Below, in pieces: positions 8,832 to 17,741 of a DNA stretch of 64,000 bases; position 1 is the stretch's first letter; each line of letters begins with the position of its first letter. The position numbers were made by a program, and so were the translations under genes. Source of the DNA: Neglectibacter timonensis (GTDB lineage: Bacteria; Bacillota; Clostridia; Oscillospirales; Acutalibacteraceae); the NCBI RefSeq assembly GCF_900048895.1, contig NZ_LT160640.1, positions 868,001 through 932,000 on the forward strand. The letters are read 5' to 3'. The notes below the pieces were generated by a model. The model had not been told where the DNA came from, ran no database searches, and was given only the letters and a program-made list of their open reading frames with translations.

Positions 8832-8861
8832 TTGCTGTAACTCTTCTTATCTCATTATAAT
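8832..8861 (+). promoter_or_regulatory. Candidate SigA promoter of galE
   Basis: TTGCTG (8832-8837), an 18-base spacer and a perfect TATAAT (8856-8861), 51 bases ahead of the galE start in the gap shared with the divergent AraC gene. Confidence 0.5.
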
Positions 8862-8911
8862 GATCACAAAGACAAAAAACAATCTATTCTTGCAGCCAAA
8901 GGAGGATTTTT

Positions 8912-9883
8912 ATGGCAATTCTGGTATTGGGCGGAGCCGGATACATCGGCTCACACACTGTATACGAACTGATCGGCAGCGGCGCAGACGTGGTGGTGGC
9001 GGACAATCTGGAAACCGGACATCGGGAGGCGGTACATCCCCAAGCCCGGTTTTACCAGGGCGATATCCGAAGCAGGGACTTCCTCGACCGGCTCTTCCAG
9101 CAGGAAGCTATCGATGCGGTGATCCATTTTGCCGCCAATTCCCTGGTGGGAGAGAGTATGATGAATCCTCTGAAGTATTACGACAACAATCTGTGCGGCA
9201 CCAAAGTTCTGCTGGAGGCTATGGTGGCTCACAACGTTCGCAAAATCGTCTTTTCATCCACCGCCGCCACCTACGGCGAGCCGGTAAATATTCCTATTTT
9301 GGAAACCGATCCTACCCATCCCACCAACACATATGGCGAAACGAAGCTTGCCATGGAGCGAATGTTCCACTGGGCGGGAAAAGCTCACGGTCTGCGGTAT
9401 GTATCCCTGCGGTATTTTAATGCATGCGGCGCACACAAAAGCGGAAAAATCGGGGAGATGCACCAGCCTGAAACTCATCTGATCCCCATCATTCTTCAGG
9501 TTCCCCTGGGAAAAAGAGAAAGCGTCTCTATCTATGGTGAAGATTATGATACCCGCGACGGCACCTGCGTACGCGACTACATCCATGTCACCGATCTGGC
9601 GCAGGCTCATATTCTGGCGGTAGAATACCTGAACAGGGGCGGTGAAAGCGACATCTTTAACCTGGGAAACGGCGTGGGCTTTACCGTCAAAGAGGTAATT
9701 GAATGTGCACGGAAGGTAACCGGCCATCCGATTCCTGCCATTTCTGCGCCAAGGCGTGCCGGAGACCCGGCCCAACTCGTAGCCTCCAGTGAAAAGGCCA
9801 AGAATATACTGGGCTGGAATCCCCAGTATGATGACCTGGAGACTATCATAGCCTCTGCCTGGAATTTCCATAGGAAAAGGTAG
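8912..9883 (+). CDS. galE: UDP-glucose 4-epimerase
   Basis: 323 residues. Extended short-chain dehydrogenase: Rossmann motif GGAGYIGSH at residues 7-15, FSSTAATYGEP, and the active-site pair in NTYGETK (Tyr and Lys). The substrate-binding stretch LRYFNACGAH and the HLIPIILQV pattern are typical of GalE. It interconverts UDP-glucose and UDP-galactose for the Leloir pathway and surface glycans. AAAGGAGGA is 6 bases upstream of the ATG. Single-gene unit ended by a strong hairpin. Slightly shorter than the E. coli enzyme. Confidence 0.95.
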   Translation: MAILVLGGAGYIGSHTVYELIGSGADVVVADNLETGHREAVHPQARFYQGDIRSRDFLDRLFQQEAIDAVIHFAANSLVGESMMNPLKYYDNNLCGTKVLLEAMVAHNVRKIVFSSTAATYGEPVNIPILETDPTHPTNTYGETKLAMERMFHWAGKAHGLRYVSLRYFNACGAHKSGKIGEMHQPETHLIPIILQVPLGKRESVSIYGEDYDTRDGTCVRDYIHVTDLAQAHILAVEYLNRGGESDIFNLGNGVGFTVKEVIECARKVTGHPIPAISAPRRAGDPAQLVASSEKAKNILGWNPQYDDLETIIASAWNFHRKR

Positions 9884-9904
9884 GACAGAGCAGTTCCCTT
9901 TTTG

Positions 9905-9955
9905 AAAAAGCAGTGCCGCAGGAACGGTTTCTTCGTCCCTGCGGCACTGCTTTTT
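9905..9955. terminator. Bidirectional terminator after galE
   Basis: An 18-bp perfect stem (9905-9922 with 9938-9955) with A5 before and T5 after, so it can act on galE (plus) and on the small minus-strand gene at 9964. Confidence 0.9.
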
Positions 9956-9963
9956 CCCGAACA

Positions 9964-10131
9964 TCAATTCTGCTCCCGCAGTCTTTTCACAGCTTCCTGC
10001 AGTTCGTCAAAGCTGCGGATATCCATATCCATCAGCCTTTTCCTCTGTTTTCCGCTGAGAGACTGAAAATACTCAAAGCTGGAAATATCCTGATCCAGCA
10101 GATCGGTCAGATCCAGATGCATTTCGCTCAT
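9964..10131 (-). CDS. Small acidic/basic helical protein of unknown function
   Basis: 55 residues with a clear ribosome-binding site (AGGAGG, 8 bases from the ATG of MSEMHLD). The core FEYFQSLSGKQRKRLMDMD followed by IRSFDELQEAV resembles small clostridial proteins whose function has not been established; it is predicted to be all helical. It lies 148 bases after the S66 peptidase gene on the same strand and stops just before the terminator shared with galE, so it is probably expressed either alone or as the tail of that operon. Confidence 0.65.
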   Translation of the reverse strand: MSEMHLDLTDLLDQDISSFEYFQSLSGKQRKRLMDMDIRSFDELQEAVKRLREQN

Positions 10132-10279
10132 CACCATCACCTCCTGCTGGTTTATGGTTCCACAAAGGACGGCACTATAACCATATGTCCAGCTCTTATC
10201 CGGCAGCTTAACGCTGCAAAGCGTTCTTAACGGCACGCTGTTTCTTTTAGAATTGCAGGAGGTCGTATTCCGGCAGAGT

Positions 10280-11182
10280 TCAGTCAACTCCACAAAACTG
10301 CAGCGTCCCTTCATCCGTATTGAGGACAGCCATTCTGCCCATAGGGAGAATCCCATGATTTTCCCCATGTCCAAAATCATCACAGTAGGCCACGGGAACC
10401 CCATATTTTAAGCCAAACCGCTTCAGCCTCTCCAACAGCTCAGCCGGCACATCTAAACTGTAATGCCCAAACAAAAGTCCGGCTGTCCGAAAGGCCAAAC
10501 CGCTCTGCTCAAGATGGGAAATGAGAGCGCTTACATGAGCCACGCTGCTGAATCTTTCATGGTCCTCCAAGAAAAGCAAATACGGCCCGCCATCCAGTCT
10601 GGGAAAATATTGCCCGCCTGTCAGTAGGGCTGCATTCCCCAGATAACCGCCGGCCAAAATTCCCGTTCCCTCCCCGGGGCAGAGCAGGCGCCATGGGGCG
10701 CTGGGCACAAACTCCTTTGCAGGGCCTTCTACGAAATGAGAGAAAAACTGCTGCTTGTTATATGGCGTAAGATTTTCAAACATTCCAGGCAACGCGCCGT
10801 AATAGGTGACCAAGCCTGTCTTTCGGGTAATGGCGCTGAGGATGGATGTACCGTCGCTGTAGCTCACATAAAATTTCGGATGTGCCCTGATGGCAGAATA
10901 ATCCAGATAGGGCAGTACCTCCTCTCCTCCCTCACCGCCGCCGAACAGTACCATTTTAACTTCTTTTTCCCTGGCCATGCTGTTGATATCTTCGGCACGC
11001 TCTTCCTCTGAGGCCAGATACCCATAGGTATTTCGAAAAAAATGATCGCCCAGCCTCACCTGAAACCCCAAGCTGCGTATCGCATCCAAAATGGGGGCAT
11101 ATCTTTCCCGCTCAGCCACATGGCAGGGGGCTACCAGCCCAATGGTATCTCCCTGGCTCAAGCATTGGGGCCGCATGTTCAT
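10280..11182 (-). CDS. S66 family LD-carboxypeptidase-like protein
   Basis: 300 residues. S66 peptidase layout: IGLVAPCHVAE at the start, nucleophile Ser in SYSDGTSIL (about 109), GGYLGNAALLTGG, the Glu in LLFLEDHERF and a C-terminal His in FGHGENHGILPMG, giving the Ser-Glu-His triad. Family members remove the terminal D-amino acid of murein tetrapeptides or inactivate microcin C-type peptides. No signal peptide, so a cytoplasmic recycling role fits. GAGGTGG precedes the ATG. Last of a four-gene minus-strand run with MoxR, DUF58 and a membrane protein. Confidence 0.88.
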   Translation of the reverse strand: MNMRPQCLSQGDTIGLVAPCHVAERERYAPILDAIRSLGFQVRLGDHFFRNTYGYLASEEERAEDINSMAREKEVKMVLFGGGEGGEEVLPYLDYSAIRAHPKFYVSYSDGTSILSAITRKTGLVTYYGALPGMFENLTPYNKQQFFSHFVEGPAKEFVPSAPWRLLCPGEGTGILAGGYLGNAALLTGGQYFPRLDGGPYLLFLEDHERFSSVAHVSALISHLEQSGLAFRTAGLLFGHYSLDVPAELLERLKRFGLKYGVPVAYCDDFGHGENHGILPMGRMAVLNTDEGTLQFCGVD

Positions 11183-11201
11183 ACGCTTCCACCTCTATTT
11201 C

Positions 11202-12410
11202 TCATCGGGAGCCCCTGCTCTTCAGGGCACGGCTCTCCTCTGGGGTACATCCTTCCAAGCTATATCGCGCCTTTTCATAGAGCTGGTGCAGTGTTTCATC
11301 CGCTATGCCCGCTCCAGCTTCCAGCTCTGCAGGGGCAGCCCAGTCTTCGGGCTTTTCCTTGGAACCCCTAAGTATGGTCTTCCGGTATCTCCTTCGTATT
11401 GCCGCATTGGGAGAAAAATCCAAGGCGGAGATTTTTCTGTGCCGGCGTTCCCCTTCCAGCCTTTCCTCCTCCTCCTGATTGCCCAGGAACTGTACCACAT
11501 CTCGGTTATCCGTATAAGACGACCTGAAATTCTTGAAAATCTGGTAGATGCCATAAAGGATCAGTGCTGCGATACCTCCCACTGCCAGCGCATAAAAGAG
11601 ATAGGAGACAAAGGGAGGAATCTGGAACCAAGGTTCCCTCTCCTCTCCCAACAGCTCCTCCGGTATTTCAAAGCCGGAGGGCTGTTCCTCCATTACCGTT
11701 TCAGGCTGTGCTGCCGCCCCCATATGGTTCAGCCGGGAAAAATCCACTCGAAAGGAACCGGTACTCAGTACGGAAGCAGGCAGCAGCAGCGCGCCCGCCA
11801 AAAGCACCAGAGCGGCCACCGCTATTCCTGCCGTGCGTACAATCCGGCGAACCGGAAGGCCGTGCATTCCCCTGTTAAGCTCCAGATATTCCTCCACACG
11901 GCCAATCCCGCTGTAGGCCAGGAACAGCAAAAGATACAGCGCTGCGCTGAATACGGAAAGCTTCTGCAGCGCTGTCTGTCCCGTACCGGCACTATAAAGA
12001 AAGGGAACCAAAAATACCAGGAGAACCGCCAGGTGGGGCACGTCAAACGCAGATTCCTCCTTCTCTTCGGAGAGCCTGGACCGCCCACGGAAGAAACAGA
12101 GCACAGCCCCTGCGATAAAGCCCGCCACCGTGCCGGTAAGCAGCCAGGAAATCCCGGAAATCATAAGAGACGCCAAAAGAAACTGCCAGAGAGCAGGCAG
12201 TTTTTTGGCCGCATAAAAGCTCAAAAGTATCGGAACAAAAAACAGCAGTCCCCGACAGTAGACAGCAAGTTCCACGCCCTCACCCTGTATGATATTCATA
12301 ACCATGGCGTAGGCGATTGCGGTGATCAAAGCACAGTGAAAACGAGAGAGAAACCGCATCAGCAAAACCCTGCCGTTTCCGGCGTCCAGCCATTCATATA
12401 CCTTCTTCAC
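11202..12410 (-). CDS. Multi-pass membrane protein of the MoxR-DUF58 cluster (DUF4129-like C terminus)
   Basis: 402 residues. About seven to eight hydrophobic segments cover residues 20-220, one more lies near 275-295, and a soluble basic C-terminal tail holds IRRRYRKTILRG and TLHQLYEKARYS, the pattern of DUF4129-type domains that accompany transglutaminase-like proteins in MoxR clusters. No transglutaminase catalytic Cys is visible. It starts 12 bases after the DUF58 gene and ends 20 bases before the S66 gene. Probably a membrane partner in a MoxR/DUF58 envelope system; its role is inference. Confidence 0.75.
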   Translation of the reverse strand: MKKVYEWLDAGNGRVLLMRFLSRFHCALITAIAYAMVMNIIQGEGVELAVYCRGLLFFVPILLSFYAAKKLPALWQFLLASLMISGISWLLTGTVAGFIAGAVLCFFRGRSRLSEEKEESAFDVPHLAVLLVFLVPFLYSAGTGQTALQKLSVFSAALYLLLFLAYSGIGRVEEYLELNRGMHGLPVRRIVRTAGIAVAALVLLAGALLLPASVLSTGSFRVDFSRLNHMGAAAQPETVMEEQPSGFEIPEELLGEEREPWFQIPPFVSYLFYALAVGGIAALILYGIYQIFKNFRSSYTDNRDVVQFLGNQEEEERLEGERRHRKISALDFSPNAAIRRRYRKTILRGSKEKPEDWAAPAELEAGAGIADETLHQLYEKARYSLEGCTPEESRALKSRGSR

Positions 12411-12422
12411 AGAGCCGCCTCC

Positions 12423-13532
12423 TCACACATCCATCCATATGGTATCCACATTTTGAGGGATCTCACGAGGCTTGCGCTCTTCCCGATAGGGGATGATCTG
12501 CACAGCCTGCCCCTTGCCCACAAAACTGGAGAAAGTCTCAGCCAGAGCCTCAGACTGATTTCTTGAGACCAGCACATAGAGATCATCCTCCCTGCCGCTT
12601 CCCTCCCGAACCGGAAAAAAGCTGGCAATCGGCGTCAGATCATTCTGGGCCTGCACACAGGCGAATTTCTTTCTCAGAAACAGGCTGCTGCCCGCTCCTG
12701 AAACAGTTTCCAGCCGAAGGGGCTTTCCGGTAAGCACATCCGGGCCGTTGCTGCGCACGCCGATTTCCACACCAGCGGAGAGCAGCTTTTCACAGAGGGA
12801 ACAGGCAATGCGCACTGCGGCCTCGTTGAGCACATCCGCCTGCTGTACCCCCAACCCCTCCATGTCAAGCAGCACCACCACCTTTTGGGACAGAGTGGAC
12901 TCGTGAATATTGGTCAGCAGCTTTCCCTCCCGGGCCGTGGCCTTCCAGTTGATATATTTCATAGGGTCTCCCCTGGAATATTCCCTCAACCCGGCAAATT
13001 CAAAGGGATCGTCATACACTTTTTTCCTGCTCAATACGGACCCCATGATGCGGGAAAAAGGAATCATGATCTGCCCTGTAGGCACTGGCTTCGGCAGCAC
13101 ATAAAATTCCGTATTCTGCGCGTTGCGTGTCAGATAACGCTTCGTCAGAAAAAGATTTGAGGCGTTGATGCCTGCCTCGTCAATACGGAAATACCCCCGG
13201 CGCACACATTTAAACTCCAGAGTACGAGTGATTTTCTGCCGCACGGACAAGGCAAACACATCCCTGCGGTAAGAGCGGTCGCTGACCGAGGAATTCTGAC
13301 CGTCTGAAAATTGAAGCCTCTTGTCCATGTGAAAATCAATTTCCACAACTGGCATAGGCAGCAATTTATCGTTTACAATAACCTCTGTCAGGGTGGAAGT
13401 TTCCTCTTCCGTCCGGTATTCCTCCCGAAAAGCGACGCCGGCGGACAAGCCCCGGTTCCAGAGCCTGTCATAGAGAAAAGCCTGAACCAGATAAAGCAAA
13501 AACAGAATCAGCAGAACTACAAAGACCGTCAT
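12423..13532 (-). CDS. DUF58 domain protein
   Basis: 369 residues. One N-terminal membrane segment (MTVFVVLLILFLLYLVQAFL), a beta-rich middle, and the DUF58 signature FAGLREYSRGDPMKYINWK followed by a von Willebrand A-like region starting VVVLLDMEGLG. Members work with MoxR ATPases as metal-dependent adhesion-type partners. The ATG is one base downstream of the MoxR stop codon, with the ribosome-binding site inside the end of that gene. Confidence 0.88.
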   Translation of the reverse strand: MTVFVVLLILFLLYLVQAFLYDRLWNRGLSAGVAFREEYRTEEETSTLTEVIVNDKLLPMPVVEIDFHMDKRLQFSDGQNSSVSDRSYRRDVFALSVRQKITRTLEFKCVRRGYFRIDEAGINASNLFLTKRYLTRNAQNTEFYVLPKPVPTGQIMIPFSRIMGSVLSRKKVYDDPFEFAGLREYSRGDPMKYINWKATAREGKLLTNIHESTLSQKVVVLLDMEGLGVQQADVLNEAAVRIACSLCEKLLSAGVEIGVRSNGPDVLTGKPLRLETVSGAGSSLFLRKKFACVQAQNDLTPIASFFPVREGSGREDDLYVLVSRNQSEALAETFSSFVGKGQAVQIIPYREERKPREIPQNVDTIWMDV

Positions 13533-13533
13533 A

Positions 13534-14472
13534 TCACTTTGTCCACTCCTCTGTGGGCACTTCCACACTGTGCAGCAGTTCTTCCACTACCTGCTTTTGT
13601 ACGGCGGTAGAGTTCATGGCGCCGCTCACAGAAAGCCGGTGGGCAAGCACTGGGACCGCTACCCCTTTCACGTCCTCCGGGGTCACAAATTCCCTTCCCT
13701 GCACCAGCGCATAGGCCTGCGAGGCACGCAGCAGTGCCAAAGTACCACGAGGGCTGACGCCCAGCTCTACATTCCGAAATTCCCGGGAGGCTTGGGAAAG
13801 GCCGGCCAGGTACTCCATCAGCGCCGGATGCACATAGATTTTTCGCACTGATTCCTGCAGGGAGGCAATCTCCTCCTTGGTACAGACCGCCTCCAGAGAC
13901 TGCAAAGGTTCCGCGTCCCGGAAGCGTTCCAAAATCGCAATTTCCTGACGCTTTGTAGGAGGCTCCATGGAAATACGCATCAAAAACCGGTCCAGCTGTG
14001 CCTCCGGCAGCGGATAGGTGCCCAGTGTTTCCACGGGATTCTGTGTGGCGATCACAAAGAAGGGGCTTTCCAGGGTCCGCGTCACACCGTCCACTGTCAC
14101 CTGCTGCTCTGCCATACATTCCAGCAGGCTGGACTGGGTGCGGGGTGTAGCGCGGTTGATTTCATCCGCCAGCAAAATATTGCAGAAGACCGGTCCGGGA
14201 CTGAATACAAATTCTCCCTTTTTCTGGTCAAAAAAATTAAGGCCAGTCACATCGGAGGGAAGCAGGTCCGGCGTAAACTGAATCCTGCCGAACCCGGCAT
14301 TCACCGATTTGGCCAGGGAACGGGCAAGCACAGTTTTTCCCATTCCGGGCACATCCTCAATCAGCACATGTCCCCCCGCCAGCAAAGCGGCCAACAGCAG
14401 ATTCACCGTGTTTTCCTGCCCCACCATAACCTTTCCGATATTTTCTTTGATCAAAGACGGTATCTTTTCCAT
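13534..14472 (-). CDS. MoxR family AAA+ ATPase
   Basis: 312 residues. Walker A DVPGMGKT (about 40-47), Walker B NILLADEINRATPRTQ (near 105-120), sensor FFVIATQNPVETLG and a lid domain with GVSPRGTLALLRAS, all diagnostic of MoxR proteins. These AAA+ chaperone-like ATPases act on or insert VWA-domain partners. First gene of the operon with DUF58, membrane protein and S66 peptidase genes. Its promoter lies back to back with that of the structured RNA. Confidence 0.92.
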   Translation of the reverse strand: MEKIPSLIKENIGKVMVGQENTVNLLLAALLAGGHVLIEDVPGMGKTVLARSLAKSVNAGFGRIQFTPDLLPSDVTGLNFFDQKKGEFVFSPGPVFCNILLADEINRATPRTQSSLLECMAEQQVTVDGVTRTLESPFFVIATQNPVETLGTYPLPEAQLDRFLMRISMEPPTKRQEIAILERFRDAEPLQSLEAVCTKEEIASLQESVRKIYVHPALMEYLAGLSQASREFRNVELGVSPRGTLALLRASQAYALVQGREFVTPEDVKGVAVPVLAHRLSVSGAMNSTAVQKQVVEELLHSVEVPTEEWTK

Positions 14473-14555
14473 CGATTATGCATTCCTTTCCTGATGCCGG
14501 TTTCCAGATTCCAGTATACCTTCACAAAACTTGTTAGGAGGGTAACTGTTTTTTT

Positions 14556-14584
14556 ATTCTACCAGAGAACTCCATAAAACACAA
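14556..14584 (-). promoter_or_regulatory. SigA-type promoter of the moxR operon
   Basis: Minus strand TTGTGT (14584-14579), a 17-base spacer, and TAGAAT (14561-14556), about 84 bases upstream of the moxR start codon. Confidence 0.6.
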
Positions 14585-14595
14585 GGAAACTTTCC

Positions 14596-14624
14596 TTGAC
14601 AAGGAAGAAAAAACATGATATTGT
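14596..14624 (+). promoter_or_regulatory. Strong SigA promoter of a structured RNA
   Basis: TTGACA (14596-14601), a 17-base spacer and TATTGT (14619-14624). Predicted transcript start near 14631, at the 5' edge of the structured RNA. It lies 11 bases from the divergent moxR promoter. Confidence 0.75.
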
Positions 14625-14630
14625 ATCTGT

Positions 14631-14804
14631 AAATTAAAAGTTGAAAGGGCGGGTGTTTTTTGTTGTCGGTATCTGCGTAAAAAGGCATAAGGGCTTGGCT
14701 GTCTGTGGCCAGGTTTATTTGTTATTGCCTGTTTTCCAGAACCGAACACAAAGAACGCCGCCATTTGACAGAGCAAATGGCGCGGAGTTTCCCGCGCTTT
14801 TTTT
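14631..14804 (+). ncRNA. Structured small RNA resembling 6S RNA
   Basis: No convincing open frame. A long closing stem pairs 14648-14670 with 14741-14762 (about 20 pairs including G-U). Inside it is a large internal loop, 14671-14683 on one side and 14730-14740 on the other, then an apical arm pairing 14684-14690 with 14722-14729 and 14694-14699 with 14708-14713. Such a rod with one central bubble is the hallmark of 6S RNA, which mimics an open promoter and binds RNA polymerase. A consensus promoter lies just upstream, and two overlapping hairpins plus T7 (14760-14804) end it. Shorter than the usual 6S of about 190 nt. It may instead be another housekeeping or leader RNA. Confidence 0.5.
14760..14804 (+). 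terminator. Terminator of the structured RNA, with overlapping upstream hairpin
   Basis: Hairpin A pairs 14760-14767 with 14774-14781. Hairpin B pairs 14780-14785 with 14792-14797 and is followed by T7. A and B share bases 14780-14781 and A also competes with the last bases of the RNA's closing stem. Confidence 0.75.
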
Positions 14805-14968
14805 CTGCCCTTTTTTACAGAGGATCCCGATAATTCTCTCTTACGGCGGCAGGTCTGCATAACAGGCAGGTCTGAGAAAAGGCGCCATACCGGAAGGAGA
14901 CAAATTTTTTCCCGTTTGGGTTCATTCTCTCTCCGGCTTCCAAACATGATAGAAAGGCAGAAATAATT

Positions 14969-16900
14969 ATGAGTAGCAGAACTGATTCCGTTTTGGAATT
15001 CGATCAAATACGAACTATCCTGGCAAATTACGCCGTTACAGAATACGGACAGCAGCGTTTAGGCAGCCTTTCCCCCACTTTGGAGGAATCCAAAGTGCTT
15101 GCCGCGCTAAGAGATACCTCAGATGCCCGCAAGGTCATCGATACTGTGGGAAACCCACCCCTCACCGCCATGAAGGAATTGCGGCCCATGCTCACTATTG
15201 CAGAAAAGGGAGGGATGCTCCTGCCGGAACAATTGGAACGGATTCAGCAGTTTATCTCTTCCTGCAGGAGGATGAAAACTTACTTGAAAAAGGCGGAGGC
15301 TGCCGATGTGCCCCTGGCCTCCTGGGGCGCTTCCTTTGATACGCTGGATTTCCTTTGGGATGAGATCAACTGCGCCATTCGAAACGGCATGGTGGACAGC
15401 GGAGCTTCCAAAGAACTGCGGGATTTGCGCAGAAAGCTGGAAAACCTGAATCTGCGGATAAAAACACAGCTTGAAGAGCTGCTGCGCAAACGGAAAGAGT
15501 ATTTTTCCGACAGTTTTATCAGCAACCGGGACGGGCATTTTACTTTGCCGGTCAAAAAGGAGTACAAATTCCAGGTGCCCGGCCTTGTGGTCGGAAGTTC
15601 TTCCAGCGGAGCCACCTATTTTATCGAGCCCACCTCCGCCTCCAAGCTGCGGGGAGAAATTTCCGCGCTAAAGGCAGCGGAGAGCGCCGAAGAAGATCGG
15701 ATACTCTATGCCCTCACTTCTCTGGTAGATGATTGCCGCGCTCCTATCCTGCAGAATATAGAGGCCATGGAAGCCCTTGATTTCATCTTTGCCAAGGGGA
15801 AACTCAGCGCAGAGATGGACGCAGTCTGTCCCAGGATCAACCTGGAACAACGTTTTTCCATCAAGCAGGGGCGACACCCGCTGCTGAACCGTTCCTCCTG
15901 CGTTCCCCTTGATTTTTTCTTGGGAGACGGCGTCCAGGGGTTGGTCATCACCGGTCCCAATACCGGCGGGAAGACCGTGTCCTTGAAGACAGTGGGGCTT
16001 TTCACACTGATGGCCCAGAGCGGCCTCCACCTTCCCTGTTACGAGGCGGATATTCCGCTGTGTTCCGCCGTACTCTGCGATATTGGAGACGGGCAGAGCA
16101 TTTCTGAAAACCTTTCCACCTTTTCCGCCCATATCACAAATATTATCGCCATCCTGCAGGAAGCCAACGCGCAGAGCCTGGTTCTGCTGGATGAACTGGG
16201 CTCCGGCACCGATCCCGCTGAGGGCATGGGGCTGGCAGTAGCGATTCTTGAGGAGCTTCGGAAAAAACGCTGCCTTTTTGTAGCTACCACCCATTATCCT
16301 GAGGTGAAGGAATATGCCGAACGTACACCGAACCTGCTGAATGCCCGCATGACCTTTGACCGGGAAAGCCTTAAGCCCCTCTATCAGTTGGAAATCGGCG
16401 AAGCTGGCGAAAGCTGTGCCTTGTATATTGCCCGTAGGCTAGGCCTGCCCCGTCATATGCTCCAACGGGCTTTTGAGGAGGCGTACCGGAACCGTCCGGC
16501 AAATACGACTGCCCCGCCGGACATCGGTTTTTTGGAAGGCGCGGCGGAAGGGGAATTCTCCCAATCCGCCCAAAGCGTCCTTCCCAAACGAAATGCTTCG
16601 AAGCAGAGCAGCCATGCTCTCAAGTTCCACGTGGGGGATTCCGTCATCGTCTATCCGAAAAAGGAACTGGGGATCGTGTGCCGCACCGCCAACGAAAAAG
16701 GGGAAATCGGGGTACAGATACGCCGGGAAAAGCGCATGGTCAGCCACAAACGGCTGCAGCTGAAGACGCCGGCCGACCAGCTCTACCCTGAAGATTACGA
16801 TTTTTCCATTGTCTTTGACAGTGTGGAAAACAGGAAGGCACGCCATCAAATGGAAAAACGCCATGAGCCCGGTTTGGAAATCAGACTGGAAGAGTTTTGA
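14969..16900 (+). CDS. MutS2-like DNA-binding ATPase lacking the Smr nuclease domain
   Basis: 643 residues. Core and clamp region (1-320), then the MutS ATPase: Walker A GPNTGGKTVSLKT, SENLSTFSAHITNI, Walker B LVLLDELGSGTDP and VATTHYPEVKEYAE. The C-terminal ~100 residues contain a short beta-rich VGDSVIVYPKKELGIV segment like the MutS2 KOW-type domain, but the protein stops before any Smr domain; MutS2 is usually about 780-790 residues. Family members bind branched DNA or collided ribosomes. GAAAGGCAG lies ahead of the ATG. Followed after 7 bases by the GNAT gene and then a DNA glycosylase. Confidence 0.88.
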   Translation: MSSRTDSVLEFDQIRTILANYAVTEYGQQRLGSLSPTLEESKVLAALRDTSDARKVIDTVGNPPLTAMKELRPMLTIAEKGGMLLPEQLERIQQFISSCRRMKTYLKKAEAADVPLASWGASFDTLDFLWDEINCAIRNGMVDSGASKELRDLRRKLENLNLRIKTQLEELLRKRKEYFSDSFISNRDGHFTLPVKKEYKFQVPGLVVGSSSSGATYFIEPTSASKLRGEISALKAAESAEEDRILYALTSLVDDCRAPILQNIEAMEALDFIFAKGKLSAEMDAVCPRINLEQRFSIKQGRHPLLNRSSCVPLDFFLGDGVQGLVITGPNTGGKTVSLKTVGLFTLMAQSGLHLPCYEADIPLCSAVLCDIGDGQSISENLSTFSAHITNIIAILQEANAQSLVLLDELGSGTDPAEGMGLAVAILEELRKKRCLFVATTHYPEVKEYAERTPNLLNARMTFDRESLKPLYQLEIGEAGESCALYIARRLGLPRHMLQRAFEEAYRNRPANTTAPPDIGFLEGAAEGEFSQSAQSVLPKRNASKQSSHALKFHVGDSVIVYPKKELGIVCRTANEKGEIGVQIRREKRMVSHKRLQLKTPADQLYPEDYDFSIVFDSVENRKARHQMEKRHEPGLEIRLEEF

Positions 16901-16907
16901 GGAGGAG

Positions 16908-17741
16908 ATGATTTACCTGAATGATTTTTCGATGAAACACACCGAATGGGGTGCTCTCACCGCATTGACAAACCCTTTTCTTGAGGAACTGGGACACAGG
17001 AATGACGGTTTTTGGGATGATGGGGTTTCTCAGGCGGAACCCCACATGCTCTTTTGGCAGGGAGAACAGATTGGTTTTTGTGCCGTTGAACCTCAGCCGG
17101 AGGGAAGCGGAATGCTGCGGGCCTTCTATCTTCTGCCCTCCTACCGTTTTACAGCTCAGGCAAGCTTTCAGGCGGTATTGGACGCATGCCGGGTTTCTTC
17201 GGCCATGGTTCCCAGCAACGACGAGTTCTTTCTCTGCCTTTCCCTGGAAACCATGCGTGTTCAGGGCGGTTCCCTGGACCTGCAGGCCTATAACATGACT
17301 TACGGGCCTCCCCGCAGGGAGGCTGAGTACGGACCGGAAAGCTTTTCCCCTGTAAGCGACTTGGACGAGATGCATGCTCAAACAGAAAACATGTGGAGCG
17401 GCGAACCGCTTCCGGAGGACGCACGCTTTTACAAGGTGGTGGAGCATGGAGAAGTATTGGGCTATGGCAGCCTCTACCCCCGCAGACTTGATCAGGAGTA
17501 TCTGGACGTGGGGAATTATGTGCTTCCCAGCCACCGCGAAAAAGGTGTTGGCAGAAGCATTCTGATCCAGCTTTCCCGGAAAGTCCTGGCCGAAGGGAAA
17601 AAGCCCTCGGCCGGCTGCTGGTATTACAACCACAGAAGCATCTGCACCCTGATAAGCAGCGGTTTTCTGCCCAACAGCCGTATCTTCCTGGTTCATTTTA
17701 CCTCCAGGAATACCGGAACGAGCTCTGGAGTTCAGTTATGA
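16908..17741 (+). CDS. GNAT family acetyltransferase with N-terminal extension
   Basis: 277 residues. The C-terminal third is GNAT-like: YGSLYPRRLDQEYLDVGNYV, the acetyl-CoA loop HREKGVGRSILIQLSRKVL, and CWYYNHRSICTLISSGF. The N-terminal ~150 residues (FLEELGHRNDGFWDDG) look like a second, degenerate acetyltransferase-like or ligand domain. The ATG is close behind GAGGAGG (2-3 bases), rather short spacing. Its end overlaps the next gene by four bases (ATGA), coupling it to the DNA glycosylase. Substrate unknown. Confidence 0.75.
   Translation: MIYLNDFSMKHTEWGALTALTNPFLEELGHRNDGFWDDGVSQAEPHMLFWQGEQIGFCAVEPQPEGSGMLRAFYLLPSYRFTAQASFQAVLDACRVSSAMVPSNDEFFLCLSLETMRVQGGSLDLQAYNMTYGPPRREAEYGPESFSPVSDLDEMHAQTENMWSGEPLPEDARFYKVVEHGEVLGYGSLYPRRLDQEYLDVGNYVLPSHREKGVGRSILIQLSRKVLAEGKKPSAGCWYYNHRSICTLISSGFLPNSRIFLVHFTSRNTGTSSGVQL

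Noticed and set aside
11091-12566. 491-codon plus-strand frame
   Set aside because: Antisense shadow of the DUF4129-like membrane protein gene; low-complexity, basic translation without motifs.
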